Source: CAZUXE01 sp964624585
Lineage (GTDB): Bacteria; Hydrothermota; Tepidihabitantia; B3-TA06
NCBI GenBank assembly: GCA_964624585.1
Contig: CAZUXE010000004.1
Coordinates: 30,888-94,887 of the forward strand
Reading direction: 5' to 3'
DNA length: 64,000 bases
A program made the position numbers and the translations under genes. Each line of letters starts with the position of its first letter. Positions within the stretch are counted from its first letter, which is position 1. The notes beneath the pieces were generated by a model. It searched no databases. It saw nothing but the letters and a program-made list of their open reading frames with translations, and had not been told where the DNA came from. This document shows, piece after piece, positions 9,507-18,613 of this stretch.

Positions 9507-9843
9507 AGTGCATTACTGGCTTTCGTAGTCACGGTAATCTTTGCGCGCCCAATAATAGAAGTTTAGCCAAAAGCTTCTTGCGGTCACGAAAACCTGTAGC
9601 AAGGGATTGCTCTTGTATGGGATAGAACTATCTAAAAATTTTTAAGTTCAGCTTTTCAACAATTTATTTCTTTTTGAGATTCAACTTTTCAATTTCAGTT
9701 ATTAATTTAGTTTTCTAGTTTTATCGTGATTGCATCCTTATTTTTTAGCCATCGCATTTCAGCGTTCCATAGTGTCTCTATATCATTTCCCAATAGATGT
9801 TATTCGTCCGTCCCGCTAGGCTCGCTTTTCTTGGTAAAATTCA

Positions 9844-9856
9844 GCCACTGAGTGGC
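9844..9856. repeat. Recurrent 13-nt hairpin (copy 1)
   Basis: GCCACTGAGTGGC: a 5-bp stem with a 3-nt loop. Near-identical copies lie at 33214-33226 (one G for A) and 44103-44115, all in gene gaps. Confidence 0.55.
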
Positions 9857-9861
9857 CCTAT

Positions 9862-9898
9862 AAAAAAGCCCTCCAATGCCAAAGCAAAGGAAGGCTTT
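9862..9898 (-). terminator. Intrinsic terminator of the leftward operon
   Basis: On the minus strand, AAAGCCTTCC and GGAGGGCTTT form a 10-bp stem (one G-T pair) around a 14-nt loop, followed by a T-run. It lies 23 nt past the stop of the last leftward gene (9921) and ends the 13100-9921 operon. Confidence 0.85.
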
Positions 9899-9920
9899 AT
9901 GAAGAAGCTATTAAGAAGGT

Positions 9921-11234
9921 TTAAGTGTTAAATGTGATCGCGTTATTGTCTTTATCGTATTCTAGCTTATTTTGGTTATATGGGAGAACTAACATTACCA
10001 CTTGGTCTACTTGCGACCTTGACGGTCGATACAGTTTAGCCCTCTGGGCAGCCGTAGAGTGGTCTGGATGGGCTTCTATTTCCATTTTAATGCCATAGGT
10101 TAGCTCTACGTATTTTACGAACCTAGCGACGTCTTCTTGTCCTTTCTTATTACCTAAGTACGTTGGGTCTAGATTGCTCTCGATGTATAGGTTGACGACT
10201 TTATCTCCTATTTCCGAACATTCCTGCTCGTCTATATCGGTTTTAATCACATGTTTGGGGAGTTCAGCGCTAATCTTTATACTTCTTGCTCCCTTGTCAT
10301 CCCATGCTGGCAAGCTTATTTTTTTGAAATCGCCAAGAGATAGATAAACTTTGGTACCTATGGGCCATTCAAGGTGATCCATAGATGGGTTGTTTGACAT
10401 ATCTATGGTTATAGAGCTTGATGAAACGGCAATGATTTCACCGGCAACTCTAGTTGTCGAGACATTTTTATTTTCAGCACGCAGTTGTTCGTCTGTAAGT
10501 GTTTTGTATCGATGGATAATCTCGGCTAATTTTTTGCTAGCAACAGGTTTATATACTCCTTTTTCCTTAGCTTCAGCAACACTGCTACATTTCTGTGGTA
10601 ATGGCTCTATTGTTTTTTCCCATTCATCAATGTGTTTTCCTAACTGCGCTAAACGCCTATGTGACGTATCTTGGACATACTTGTCAAACGCTTGATAAAC
10701 ATCATTGTTACCAGTATTTATAAGCGTTACCATGTTTTCGGCTGATCTTTTTATATATTTAGCCCATGAGTAAGATGTAATACCAGTCTGAGAGATGAAG
10801 CTCTTGAAATTTGTTATTCCAAAATGCCTGCCGAACTCACTCTCCCAAACTTTATTTTTATCAGCATGGTATAGGAATAAACCGATATTGATAGAGCCTA
10901 TAAAAGCCAATCGTTGGTTTTGCGCTACGAAACTGCACATTTTATTAAATACTCGTTCAAGCATAGCATCCCTGCTTTCTCCACTGGAAGTTTGCCCTTC
11001 GTCAAACATGCTTAAAACATTTTGCATCATTGTAGCAAGAGTGCTCATTTCAACAATAGGTTCTCCAGGCTTTAATCCGCCGGTAACAGGTACGTTGTTG
11101 GTTAAATTTTCAGTTAAGTCTTCGGTTATCTCTTTTGGGGCTATTTCGCCCTTGATTACGCTAGTTGTTATCTCAGCCGCAGTGTTTAATTTGCGAATAA
11201 CTGTAGTGAAGGAATCTTTTTTTTCTGAATCCAT
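9921..11234 (-). CDS. Hypothetical protein, last gene of leftward operon
   Basis: A 437-residue protein of no recognised family. The first 60 residues are Thr/Glu-rich and probably flexible. A helical middle (about 75-260) is followed by a possible beta-rich domain (about 270-330, VAGEIIAVSSSSITIDM...WPIGTKVYLSLGDF) and a mixed C-terminal domain. No signal peptide or membrane helix was seen. It follows the 180-residue gene by 17 nt with AGGAGG upstream of its ATG. The operon's position outside the main tail module and its leaderless first gene suggest separate timing, possibly early or host-takeover functions. Confidence 0.8.
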   Translation of the reverse strand: MDSEKKDSFTTVIRKLNTAAEITTSVIKGEIAPKEITEDLTENLTNNVPVTGGLKPGEPIVEMSTLATMMQNVLSMFDEGQTSSGESRDAMLERVFNKMCSFVAQNQRLAFIGSINIGLFLYHADKNKVWESEFGRHFGITNFKSFISQTGITSYSWAKYIKRSAENMVTLINTGNNDVYQAFDKYVQDTSHRRLAQLGKHIDEWEKTIEPLPQKCSSVAEAKEKGVYKPVASKKLAEIIHRYKTLTDEQLRAENKNVSTTRVAGEIIAVSSSSITIDMSNNPSMDHLEWPIGTKVYLSLGDFKKISLPAWDDKGARSIKISAELPKHVIKTDIDEQECSEIGDKVVNLYIESNLDPTYLGNKKGQEDVARFVKYVELTYGIKMEIEAHPDHSTAAQRAKLYRPSRSQVDQVVMLVLPYNQNKLEYDKDNNAITFNT

Positions 11235-11251
11235 AAAAACCTCCTAAGGTG

Positions 11252-11794
11252 TTAAATATTCTTGTCTGCGCTAATGCGCAATTCCCAGCTGACGAACATT
11301 GTTCCGCCGACTAAATTTTTATCCCAAGTACGCTTGATCCACAAACCGAAAGGTGCTCCCGCATCTATTGGTGCTGGAGATAAAAGTGTAGGGTTGTCTT
11401 TGCTTCCAGCTTGTATCCATGTTATATTGTTAGGCTCAGTATTAATATCTGCAATGGTTTGTATTGTCCAGTCACCATTTTGATTGACAGCCTGTTCATA
11501 TCCTATTTCAAAAGAATCAAGTTGATTAGGTAAGCTGATGTTCAAATGCTCCCTAGTAAGAGAAGCCTTAATGTCTTTTATAGCCGAATCGGTGTTGTTT
11601 AAGACAAACAATGCTTGGTAAGTTGTTGCAACCCCAGTCTTTGGGGTTGTTATAGAAGTCAAAAACATAGCCTTTGAAAAGGCGTGATGATTAGACATAA
11701 CACCCCCAAGAGAGGCTAGAGGGTTTGAGTTGTCTTTCCCACCACTAAACAAATAATTGAAGCTCAAGTACGGAGCCATGTAATCTGTAGGCAT
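11252..11794 (-). CDS. Hypothetical protein, virion-like fold possible
   Basis: A 180-residue, beta-rich protein with no membrane segment. The C-terminal half (APFGLWIKRTW...GGTMFVSWELRI) resembles sequences common in phage structural and neck proteins, but I cannot assign a family. It shares one nucleotide with the preceding gene's stop (11794), so the two are translationally coupled. Virion protein is a weak inference. Confidence 0.75.
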   Translation of the reverse strand: MPTDYMAPYLSFNYLFSGGKDNSNPLASLGGVMSNHHAFSKAMFLTSITTPKTGVATTYQALFVLNNTDSAIKDIKASLTREHLNISLPNQLDSFEIGYEQAVNQNGDWTIQTIADINTEPNNITWIQAGSKDNPTLLSPAPIDAGAPFGLWIKRTWDKNLVGGTMFVSWELRISADKNI

Positions 11795-12684
11795 TACTTT
11801 TGTTCCTTATTGTTATTGCCATACAAGGCTTCACTTAATTTTTCTCTAGGGTCGCGGAGATATAAATGTTCCTTGAAATCTACAGGAGCAGCAGGCGTAG
11901 GCTTGTAACATTCCGCGAATTCTTCGCAAGCGCGGAAATCTATTTTGTGCTTTTCAGGGTTTACGTCTGTAAACTCTAAAAATTTCTTAAATAGAAGACC
12001 CATTTTTTCCGGCCAGAACATATTAAGCCCAAGAGAAACGCCTAAGCCAGATAATGTTTTGCCGTAAAAACGCTTGTTCCCATTGAAAAAATTCTTCCGA
12101 GCTATTTCGGCAAATTTATCGAAAATCCAATTAACGTATCCGTCTTGAGTATCGCTTTCGAGTTTGTTTGGGTCTAGTATTTGATCTGGAAGAGCTATTA
12201 CACAAGCTAAGAGCCCTGCGTTGATATCTAGTCTAAAAGCTATGCGTGTAACGATTTCGGCCGTTGCAGCAAAGTCTGGAGCTGTATCTAAAAGAAATGC
12301 ACGTACATTTTCTTTCGTTATCTTTAGGGGATCTTTAGAGGCAGGTGTCTTAAACTGAAAACCTAGATTGATTTCAGTTATTCTATCTGTAGCTAACAAT
12401 AACGTCTCGAATATTGGCCCAACATTTGGAGAACGTTTAGTGCTTGGATTTTGGGTGAAATCCCTAACTAGTAAACACTTATCAGTGATCTTTTTTTCCG
12501 CAGCTTCTTCTTGCACCCTCTTAGGTGTAAATTTTTGCGTTGGTCTTAGTTTAACGATAGCTTTAGCAAGTTTCTCGTCGTAAATAGTGTTACTCGTAAC
12601 ATTGAAACCTCTTAGCTTGCAAGCTATCTTAAGCTCAGCTATTACGGGACTGTTTGTCCCAACGGTAATAAATTTTGGTTTCAT
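11794..12684 (-). CDS. Hypothetical protein of leftward operon
   Basis: A 296-residue soluble protein with no recognised domain. The N-terminus (FITVGTNSPVIAELKIACKLRGFNVTSNTIYDEKLAKAIVKLRP) alternates strand and helix and could be a small binding fold reminiscent of peptidoglycan-binding repeats, but the match is weak. The rest is helical. It overlaps the previous gene by 4 nt and the next by 1 nt, which implies a tightly coupled operon. Confidence 0.75.
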   Translation of the reverse strand: MKPKFITVGTNSPVIAELKIACKLRGFNVTSNTIYDEKLAKAIVKLRPTQKFTPKRVQEEAAEKKITDKCLLVRDFTQNPSTKRSPNVGPIFETLLLATDRITEINLGFQFKTPASKDPLKITKENVRAFLLDTAPDFAATAEIVTRIAFRLDINAGLLACVIALPDQILDPNKLESDTQDGYVNWIFDKFAEIARKNFFNGNKRFYGKTLSGLGVSLGLNMFWPEKMGLLFKKFLEFTDVNPEKHKIDFRACEEFAECYKPTPAAPVDFKEHLYLRDPREKLSEALYGNNNKEQK

Positions 12685-13100
12685 TTGGTTTGCTCCTTGT
12701 TTTCTGTTAAAAGCATTGCAAAGGCTATGATTCGCTCTATATTTTGATCAGTAAGTTTTTGTTGATTAATTTGATTCGCAAGTTTAGACAGCTGTATCGG
12801 ATGAGTCTCAAAGGCTGTATATATATCTTCAGGTACAAAGTGGGTGCCAGCAACTTTGTTGTATAAAGAAAAAACAATACTTGGAGTAAGCTTCAGTAAA
12901 GTTACTAGTTCGTATAAAGGTTTAGGCGAGCGCAAAACTCTTTTCCCAGTACACACCTTAAATAGGTTAGACTGATCATTGAGCCCTGACTTCAAGGGAA
13001 GCTTGTTCGAACTTAAGTTATATCCAGCAGCATGTATGGCGCTCTTAATTATTGAATACAAGCGTTCCCCTGCATGTTTTTTATTTTCAGGTTTGTTCAT
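12681..13100 (-). CDS. Hypothetical protein, leaderless first gene of leftward operon
   Basis: A 139-residue basic protein. The start was placed at ATG 13100 (MNKPENKK) because a -10 box (TAAAAT) ends 5 nt before it and TTGACA lies 16 nt further up; an upstream start at 13133 would lie inside that -35. There is no Shine-Dalgarno sequence, so the mRNA is probably leaderless. The middle (SPKPLYELVTLLKLTPSIVFSLYNK) could be a helix-turn-helix, which would suit a regulator at the head of an operon; this is inference. Confidence 0.7.
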   Translation of the reverse strand: MNKPENKKHAGERLYSIIKSAIHAAGYNLSSNKLPLKSGLNDQSNLFKVCTGKRVLRSPKPLYELVTLLKLTPSIVFSLYNKVAGTHFVPEDIYTAFETHPIQLSKLANQINQQKLTDQNIERIIAFAMLLTENKEQTK

Positions 13101-13105
13101 ACCTG

Positions 13106-13133
13106 ATTTTAATGATTTTTTGCCACTTGTCAA
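13106..13133 (-). promoter_or_regulatory. Leaderless promoter of the leftward operon
   Basis: On the minus strand: TTGACA (13133-13128), 16-nt spacer, TAAAAT (13111-13106), then CAGGT and the ATG at 13100. The expected start falls on or next to the ATG. Same geometry as the promoter at 56994-57021. Confidence 0.8.
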
Positions 13134-13242
13134 GTTATTTAAGGAGCCTTGCTCTCGAATAGAGACTAACTTAAGGTCTGAATTGACTTGTTTTCGTGTA
13201 AGGTATGGTAGGGTAAGTGTTTAACGTTTTTTTTCAGTTTTG

Positions 13243-13262
13243 GCGCATACTTAAGTATGCGC
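13243..13262 (+). promoter_or_regulatory. 20-bp perfect palindrome with a -10-like core
   Basis: GCGCATACTTAAGTATGCGC is perfectly self-complementary. Its core CATACTTAAGT-ATG matches the TATACTTAA-ATG promoter pattern seen at 43711 and 58071, and a T-run lies upstream (13227-13234). It may be a promoter with a superimposed operator, or an RNA hairpin at the transcript's 5' end, ahead of the head-gene operon. Confidence 0.5.
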
Positions 13263-13289
13263 ATATCAATTCCAACAGGAGGCTTTTAA
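13257..13289 (+). CDS. Possible 10-residue leader peptide (MRISIPTGGF)
   Basis: The ATG sits 5 nt after the CATACT box; the ORF runs 10 codons and its TAA overlaps the next ATG (TAATG at 13287-13291). The AGGAGG site for the downstream gene lies inside it (13277-13282). It may couple leaderless initiation to translation of the next gene. It is too short to call with confidence. Confidence 0.3.
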   Translation: MRISIPTGGF

Positions 13290-14320
13290 TGCCTAATTTG
13301 ACAATAAGACAGGTAGGAATAGGGGTGCCTACTAGTAGAGGCGCTGGTTTTGAATTTGTGGATAAGATAAGCACTTCTGTTGCCGACCAAATAACAAAAG
13401 ACAGCTCTCCGGCATTTGAGCCTAATCCCCTAATTTTTGCCGAAGCTGTAAAAAACAATTTAACAGAAGAGCAAATAAAACGTGTTTGCGAACAAGTGAA
13501 CGTTAAGATCTATAAAAAGTTTTTTGACAGGAATAAACCTGCTGATATTAGATTCGAACTGGCTAACGCAGCCGAGGTTTGTCGCAATGTTAAGAGGCAT
13601 CGGAAAGAAATTGAACCAAGCTTAGAGCCTACCGGAGGGATGATCAAAGAGACCGAAGCCGACCTCAAAGAGTTAGCTAGAAAAATAGTTAAATCTGGCG
13701 GGATTCGTTCACCGGAAGTAGATTATACAGCACTGATGGGGTTAAAATCATTCGACGTGAAGCCACCCAGTGGCTCTATGAGCAAAGAGGCGCAAGCTGT
13801 CGTTGATTTTTTCATTAAAGAAGCTGGTAAAAATGGTAACGTAGGTGGATTTAGGGGAATAGATCGTACTGGGTTTGCAACAGTAAAAGCTAAGGCTATG
13901 CTGAACGACTTAGAGCGAAAGTATATAGTTGCGCTGAACAAGCATGGGAAATTGTATAGTTTGCTGAAGCAGGCCTATGTTCTTAATTTGATAGACGACG
14001 GAGCTAATCCTGTTGAACCGTACTGGTTGTTAGAAAAGATAGCTGCGGAGAATAAAAAAGTTGCTGAACATATTGAGGTAGTTAAAGCTAGTATTGATGC
14101 TGGACTCTCTGAACTTGTCTCGAGGAGATTTTTGCCAAATGATTTCTCGCTACTGGGGAAGACTGCAAGCTTGAGATATAAGATTGCCCCAGTTAACTAC
14201 GACAACACCATTGCGCAGAACATGGTTAAACTTGCCGAGGCCTATCACGAGTCATCCATATTGCTTGAAAACATAGAAAACGTAAAAAAGGCTATTGCTA
14301 TCATGGAGGCGTTAAAGTGA
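13289..14320 (+). CDS. Hypothetical protein at head of structural operon
   Basis: A 343-residue protein, largely helical, with no recognised domain or membrane segment. The ATG at 13289 was chosen for its AGGAGG at 13277; longer in-frame starts have no site and would run through the palindrome. It overlaps the next gene by 4 nt. As first gene of the unit that leads to protease and capsid, it may be an internal head or core protein. Inference only. Confidence 0.75.
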   Translation: MPNLTIRQVGIGVPTSRGAGFEFVDKISTSVADQITKDSSPAFEPNPLIFAEAVKNNLTEEQIKRVCEQVNVKIYKKFFDRNKPADIRFELANAAEVCRNVKRHRKEIEPSLEPTGGMIKETEADLKELARKIVKSGGIRSPEVDYTALMGLKSFDVKPPSGSMSKEAQAVVDFFIKEAGKNGNVGGFRGIDRTGFATVKAKAMLNDLERKYIVALNKHGKLYSLLKQAYVLNLIDDGANPVEPYWLLEKIAAENKKVAEHIEVVKASIDAGLSELVSRRFLPNDFSLLGKTASLRYKIAPVNYDNTIAQNMVKLAEAYHESSILLENIENVKKAIAIMEALK

Positions 14321-14703
14321 ACGGTTTGGTAGCTGACGGACTAAAAAAGATTGCTGGGAAAGTATCATTTTTAAGAAAAGGCAAGGCGGGTAAAAAAAGA
14401 TCTCCATCCTCTTCGCTTTTTGGGGGCGCCTCTCGAAAAAAACTTCCTATTGGCTCGCTCGTTAGAGACGCAACCCCTTATCTTTTAATTGCCGCTGTTC
14501 CATCGGCAGCGCGAGTGGCTGCTACTGTGATTAACAAGGAAAAGATTGAAAACCAAGAAATTCCTTTATCGGAATTAGATAAAGCTCTTCTGATACGGAA
14601 GCGCATGAGGGAAATTGGGGAGAGGAGTGGCGAGCTTTCCCCTGCGGAGACAATTATTGCCAATGGTGTAGCAAAAGCAGAAGGGGCCGAAAATGCCGAA
14701 TAA
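14317..14703 (+). CDS. Hypothetical basic protein
   Basis: A 128-residue protein with a GTG start inside the preceding stop. The first 50 residues are very Lys/Arg/Ser-rich (GKVSFLRKGKAGKKRSPSSS), then a hydrophobic segment (PYLLIAAVPSAARVAATVI, about 64-82), then a helical acidic tail. A DNA-contacting or membrane-associated head protein would fit. No family recognised. Confidence 0.7.
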   Translation: MNGLVADGLKKIAGKVSFLRKGKAGKKRSPSSSLFGGASRKKLPIGSLVRDATPYLLIAAVPSAARVAATVINKEKIENQEIPLSELDKALLIRKRMREIGERSGELSPAETIIANGVAKAEGAENAE

Positions 14704-15748
14704 AATAGGCGCAGGCGTAGCTGACATCTTGGTCCCAGCAGCACTAGCTGCAAGTCAAGTAACAGCAGAAGCTGCTACAGGTAGTCTTTTGGCTGATGTT
14801 AGTGATAAGCAAACACGGATATCTAATCAACGGTTCCTTAATCTCTTAGAGGGAGCATATCCTAAACCTAAAAAAGAAGAAAAAGTTGATAGAGAGAGTG
14901 AAGAGGAAAGCGTTGGACAAAGGAGTAATATGTCGAACGCAACATTTAACGATTTAGGAGCAGATGTAGCAACTAAGGTTGCGTATTCCCAAGCTACATT
15001 AAAGAAGCTGGCGATTAAAGAAACTGACAAACGATTATATGATACGCCGCCAGAGACTATGAAAGGTTTGGGTGCAATAGGTGCAATAACGGCACCAGCC
15101 TCTATCGCCGCAAGTTTTATCCCTGGCGTTGGAGTTCCTTTAAGCCTTGGATTAGATGCTGCAGAGGTGGTTGCAGCAAGAATTTCAGACGAGGGCGGCA
15201 AAAAGATGAGGATGCAATATTTTTTTGAAAGAGGCTTAGATGAAGCGGGCAAAAGCAAGCAATCGTTTATAGCAAGATTATCTGAAAAGCTTAAACAGTT
15301 AGGGTTAGCAAAAAAGGCTGAACTCGAGGAAGACCAAGGGTTTGGCTTGGCCCCATTGCTTGTCTCTACGGGGGTACGTGAAGGTGTTAAGGGGGCTTTA
15401 GGGGTAGTTAAGCACGTGGGGACGAAAGCGGTTAAGGCTGCCAGCGAGGCGATTGAAAAGAAAAAGTTTAAGAAAGAGTTTGGGAAGGCGTTTGCTAAAA
15501 TGATGGAAGCCAACCCTGACTTTTTAGATCATCCGGTCGAGCTTGTTCAGGAGGGGGCTAGAGTTTTTGCCAGGTTTGCCCCAAGGTTAGCTGTTGACCA
15601 TGTTACTCTCGGAACAGTAGTGCGTCAATATTTAGCGACTTCAGTAAATGAACAAGGGAGACACATCGGCCAGGTTGTGCCTGGGCAAGTCAAAGACTGG
15701 ACAGATGCTGAGAAAAACCTAAGCCAGATAGAAAAGAATAAGAACTAA
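14693..15748 (+). CDS. Hypothetical protein with hydrophobic segment, head module
   Basis: A 351-residue protein. Residues about 120-160 (LGAIGAITAPASIAASFIPGVGVPLSLGLDAAEVVAA) are Gly/Ala-rich and hydrophobic, like membrane-inserting regions. The rest is helical and basic with an acidic patch near 55-75. It overlaps the previous gene by 11 nt and precedes the protease by 8 nt. It could be an injected internal virion protein; no family recognised. Confidence 0.75.
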   Translation: MPNKIGAGVADILVPAALAASQVTAEAATGSLLADVSDKQTRISNQRFLNLLEGAYPKPKKEEKVDRESEEESVGQRSNMSNATFNDLGADVATKVAYSQATLKKLAIKETDKRLYDTPPETMKGLGAIGAITAPASIAASFIPGVGVPLSLGLDAAEVVAARISDEGGKKMRMQYFFERGLDEAGKSKQSFIARLSEKLKQLGLAKKAELEEDQGFGLAPLLVSTGVREGVKGALGVVKHVGTKAVKAASEAIEKKKFKKEFGKAFAKMMEANPDFLDHPVELVQEGARVFARFAPRLAVDHVTLGTVVRQYLATSVNEQGRHIGQVVPGQVKDWTDAEKNLSQIEKNKN

Positions 15749-15756
15749 GGCCAAAA

Positions 15757-17556
15757 ATGATTAAATATATTACCGCAAATTATGAGGGGGATGGGAAACC
15801 TCTACTTCGCGTTTTGGAGCAAGGTTTAATAAAAGGGGCAAGTTCAGTTGGCGAAATTGTTGCAAATAGCGGAGAGAGTAGACCTAGCTTAGAGGGCTTG
15901 GGTCCGCACATAATAGATTACGTTAATAACGTTTTATTAAACGGCAAGCAGCCAAATGAAATATATATATTAGTTAATGCTGTTGCGGCTTGGGAAGCGT
16001 GGGGGGCAAACAAAAACGGAGATGCGTTTCCAGAGGAAATGCTGAGGGAGTGCCATTCGACATTTGAGTTGTACGGCAATGTGTTTAGAGAGCATAAACA
16101 CACTGATAAAAATAATGCTATAGGTAGAGTTGTTAAGTCCTTTTATACTTGGTCTCAAAAAAGGGTGCAACTTATTATAGCTGTATACAAAGATAAAGCC
16201 AAGGATATTGTAGATAAAATAAATAAAGGACAGGCCTTTTCCGTGTCGATGGGCATCCATGTTCCATATGATATTTGTTCTATTTGTGGGAATAGGGCTA
16301 AAGCCAGGAAGTTTTACTGCGAACATTTGGCCTACCATATGGGCGAGATTCTCGAAGATGGTAGACAGGTTTGCGCCATAAACCCACCAGGGAAATTTTT
16401 TGACTTATCCGTTGTCGGTGTTGGGGCTGACGAGACGGCTTGGGGATTACAGAAAGTAGCGTCTGTTGGCGCGAAACCCAACAGTCATACTGTTACGCCT
16501 TGGGATTTTTCGCAAAAGAAGCAAGCGTCAAGTGTTACTGAAGAAAAAATTGAAAACATAGTTGCAGGGGTTCCTGAAGCGAATTTAGCAATAAATGAAG
16601 TTGTTAAACATGCGCCAGTATTTTTAGCGATCGATAAGGATTTGCCTGAAGAGTTTTTCGAAAAGGTTGTCCCATATCATTCAACTGACGAAATCGTATC
16701 GTCTTGCGCTTCGATAGGGATACCATTAAAACCACGTGAATTTATTAGAATAATATTGATAAAAGAATTTGACCTTAGTTCCCCAGCTACGCGAGGCGTA
16801 CCGCAGGTTATTATTGACGACACAGCTGCAGCTTCGGCGACAGCTATGCTAGAAACTAAAGACATAGCATTTAGGAATATTGCGTCGTTGAGAGGTGCAG
16901 TTAATTCGGAAATAGTAAAGTATTTGGCAAAAATCGGCGCCATTAAAGAACGATCATTTGCTTATCCATTCCCAGGTATGCGATTAGCCGAATTCATGTC
17001 TGGGAACCGAACGATAACCGCGTCCGAACCTGTGGTACGTCTCGCAACCTTAGATAAAACTGCTGGGATAGCGACAGATCTTTTGACTGTTGGAGGGTTG
17101 TACCTTTTATCAAAAAAGGCGCCTGTGATTGGAGGGCTTGTAAACAAAGCCCAAGACACAATGAAAAAACATCCTTGGCTTATTCCTGCTACGTTAGGAT
17201 TAGCTTTAGCTTTTGCACCAGGGCGTGGAGAAAAGGCGATCTCGACTATAATGCGCCCAACTAATGTTACGAAATTTTCTTCGCTATATCAAGATGTGAT
17301 GCCGCACTTAGGGGCAGTAACTCCTTTGACGGCTGTTTTCCCTGTTGCGTACACAAAATTGAGTACGATTAACAAAGATGCCCGTGCCATGCTGACGAAG
17401 GCGTTAGCACCAAGAATGGTGGGGCATATAAGCAAGGTGGCAAGCCTTAAATCTGGTAGAGACCGTGCTGAAAGGTTGGTGCCACCGTCAGTTTCCGATT
17501 TAATGTTGTTAAACCAAGCTAGCAATAAGTTGGCTAGTATTAACAATATTACTTAG
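15757..17556 (+). CDS. Prohead maturation protease-like protein
   Basis: A 599-residue protein. The N-terminal 240 residues resemble the herpes/T4-type prohead proteases that cut scaffold and capsid during maturation. Candidate catalytic His in FREHKHTDKNN (about 113-115) and Ser in AFSVSMG (about 162-164). A CSIC...YC pair near 174-188 may bind metal. The C-terminal 350 residues are extra: helical, with a hydrophobic stretch near 445-490. This tail could be scaffold or membrane-active and might itself be cleaved. Its place just before scaffold-like and capsid genes supports the call. Confidence 0.65.
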   Translation: MIKYITANYEGDGKPLLRVLEQGLIKGASSVGEIVANSGESRPSLEGLGPHIIDYVNNVLLNGKQPNEIYILVNAVAAWEAWGANKNGDAFPEEMLRECHSTFELYGNVFREHKHTDKNNAIGRVVKSFYTWSQKRVQLIIAVYKDKAKDIVDKINKGQAFSVSMGIHVPYDICSICGNRAKARKFYCEHLAYHMGEILEDGRQVCAINPPGKFFDLSVVGVGADETAWGLQKVASVGAKPNSHTVTPWDFSQKKQASSVTEEKIENIVAGVPEANLAINEVVKHAPVFLAIDKDLPEEFFEKVVPYHSTDEIVSSCASIGIPLKPREFIRIILIKEFDLSSPATRGVPQVIIDDTAAASATAMLETKDIAFRNIASLRGAVNSEIVKYLAKIGAIKERSFAYPFPGMRLAEFMSGNRTITASEPVVRLATLDKTAGIATDLLTVGGLYLLSKKAPVIGGLVNKAQDTMKKHPWLIPATLGLALAFAPGRGEKAISTIMRPTNVTKFSSLYQDVMPHLGAVTPLTAVFPVAYTKLSTINKDARAMLTKALAPRMVGHISKVASLKSGRDRAERLVPPSVSDLMLLNQASNKLASINNIT

Positions 17557-17587
17557 TAGCAACCATAATCCTTACAAGGAGGAATTT

Positions 17588-18400
17588 ATGATGTTCCAGC
17601 CCTCGAACAAAAACCAAGTTGACAGGAACGAGATTCTAGCTCTCAGTGAGATATTGAAAGCAAATGCAAACCTTACAAAGAACGCTGGTGTCAACGACCC
17701 TTATGCAAACTATATGAGTAAAACTGCTGCCGACAAGATGAAAAAGGCCGATGAGGCTATGGCTCAGTTTTTCACAGAACTTTCAAAAACAGGTTCATAC
17801 ACCCCGCAGGATTTCAGTAATCTCAGAAATGCTATGTTGTTGTATGGTATAGGTGCTATGGCAAAGACAGCGGTTAAAAAAGCTTTCTTTAACCGTAAGG
17901 CAACTCTTAACGATGTCGAGACTAAGATAGCTTCTGGCGAACTTGGTGCGGAACAGATTTATCAGATAAAGACAGCAGGGTCAACTCCTGAGAGCCGCGA
18001 AGTAGCGAGTTATTACGTTGCGCTAATAAAAGAAGGCGAAGAGCTCGCTAAAGAGACTCTGGGCGAAAACGACGTTCAGGGAGTTGTTCAAGCTGCTGCT
18101 GAAGAGATAGACAAAGATCAAAACATGCAGGAAGCTGTGGCTAGCAACCCTGATGCGCTAACTGAAGTCATCACCACTGTTGCCGATGGAGGCCTTGAGT
18201 TGGCTAAAGAGCAGATTATTTCAGCCGGTGCTCCCCCAGAAGATCCTACCGTGCAGGGAGCTATGGCCGGAGCAAGTCTTGCTGCGGAGAGCATGAAAGC
18301 AATAGGCGAGCAGATCGGGGCTGGTCTTATGGAAGAAAGCCAGGCTAGGGTCGACGCTGCTGGTCAAGGAGGCGCTGAAGAACCGCCTGTTAGCGCATAG
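17588..18400 (+). CDS. Scaffold-like head protein
   Basis: A 270-residue acidic, Ala/Glu-rich, largely helical protein behind AAGGAGG (the ATG at 17588 or 17591 could be used). Low hydrophobicity, coiled-coil potential and position between protease and capsid fit a scaffolding or core protein. No conserved motif seen. Confidence 0.6.
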   Translation: MMFQPSNKNQVDRNEILALSEILKANANLTKNAGVNDPYANYMSKTAADKMKKADEAMAQFFTELSKTGSYTPQDFSNLRNAMLLYGIGAMAKTAVKKAFFNRKATLNDVETKIASGELGAEQIYQIKTAGSTPESREVASYYVALIKEGEELAKETLGENDVQGVVQAAAEEIDKDQNMQEAVASNPDALTEVITTVADGGLELAKEQIISAGAPPEDPTVQGAMAGASLAAESMKAIGEQIGAGLMEESQARVDAAGQGGAEEPPVSA

Positions 18401-18613
18401 GTGGTCGACGTGGGTGCATTTAACGATATTGCCACAAAAACATTAGCCAACCTCTTGAAAGGTAACAGTCTTAATAAGACTGCAAACAATGCTGCACCCG
18501 CACCTGAAACTGACGACACAATAACTGAGACTAGTCAAATAGAGAAAGTAGCCTCATTGTTGCATGAGCACGGTGAGTTCTTAGAAGAGCTCAGTTCGGG
18601 TGCGTCGCAATGA
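18401..18613 (+). CDS. Small acidic head-module protein
   Basis: A 70-residue acidic protein directly after the scaffold-like gene. The start is uncertain: GTG 18401 lies right at the previous stop, while GTG 18410 has AGGTGG 7 nt upstream and may be better. It overlaps the next ATG (ATGA). Function unknown; a scaffold accessory would fit. Confidence 0.6.
   Translation: MVDVGAFNDIATKTLANLLKGNSLNKTANNAAPAPETDDTITETSQIEKVASLLHEHGEFLEELSSGASQ

Larger units (their letters stand above)
9507..9920. other. Non-coding region after the HUH gene
   Basis: No convincing gene in 414 nt. Seen: a possible long-range stem (GGCTTTCGT near 9528 with ACGAAAACC near 9586), a small hairpin near 9568 (AGAAG...CTTCT), another near 9598 (AGCAA...TTGCT), then a T-rich tract about 9635-9720 with two related TTTTCAA copies. 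A 13-nt hairpin GCCACTGAGTGGC lies at 9844-9856. Next to a Rep-like gene, the hairpins plus AT-rich tract could be an origin, but no nick-site consensus was recognised. Confidence 0.4.

Noticed and set aside
9507..9660. Possible third retron-like RNA
   Set aside because: Hairpins exist but the outer repeats, the 8-bp/3-nt hairpin and CTCATG are absent.
14827..15513. A 228-residue minus-strand frame
   Set aside because: It is antisense to the gene at 14693, with no ribosome site and low-complexity composition.
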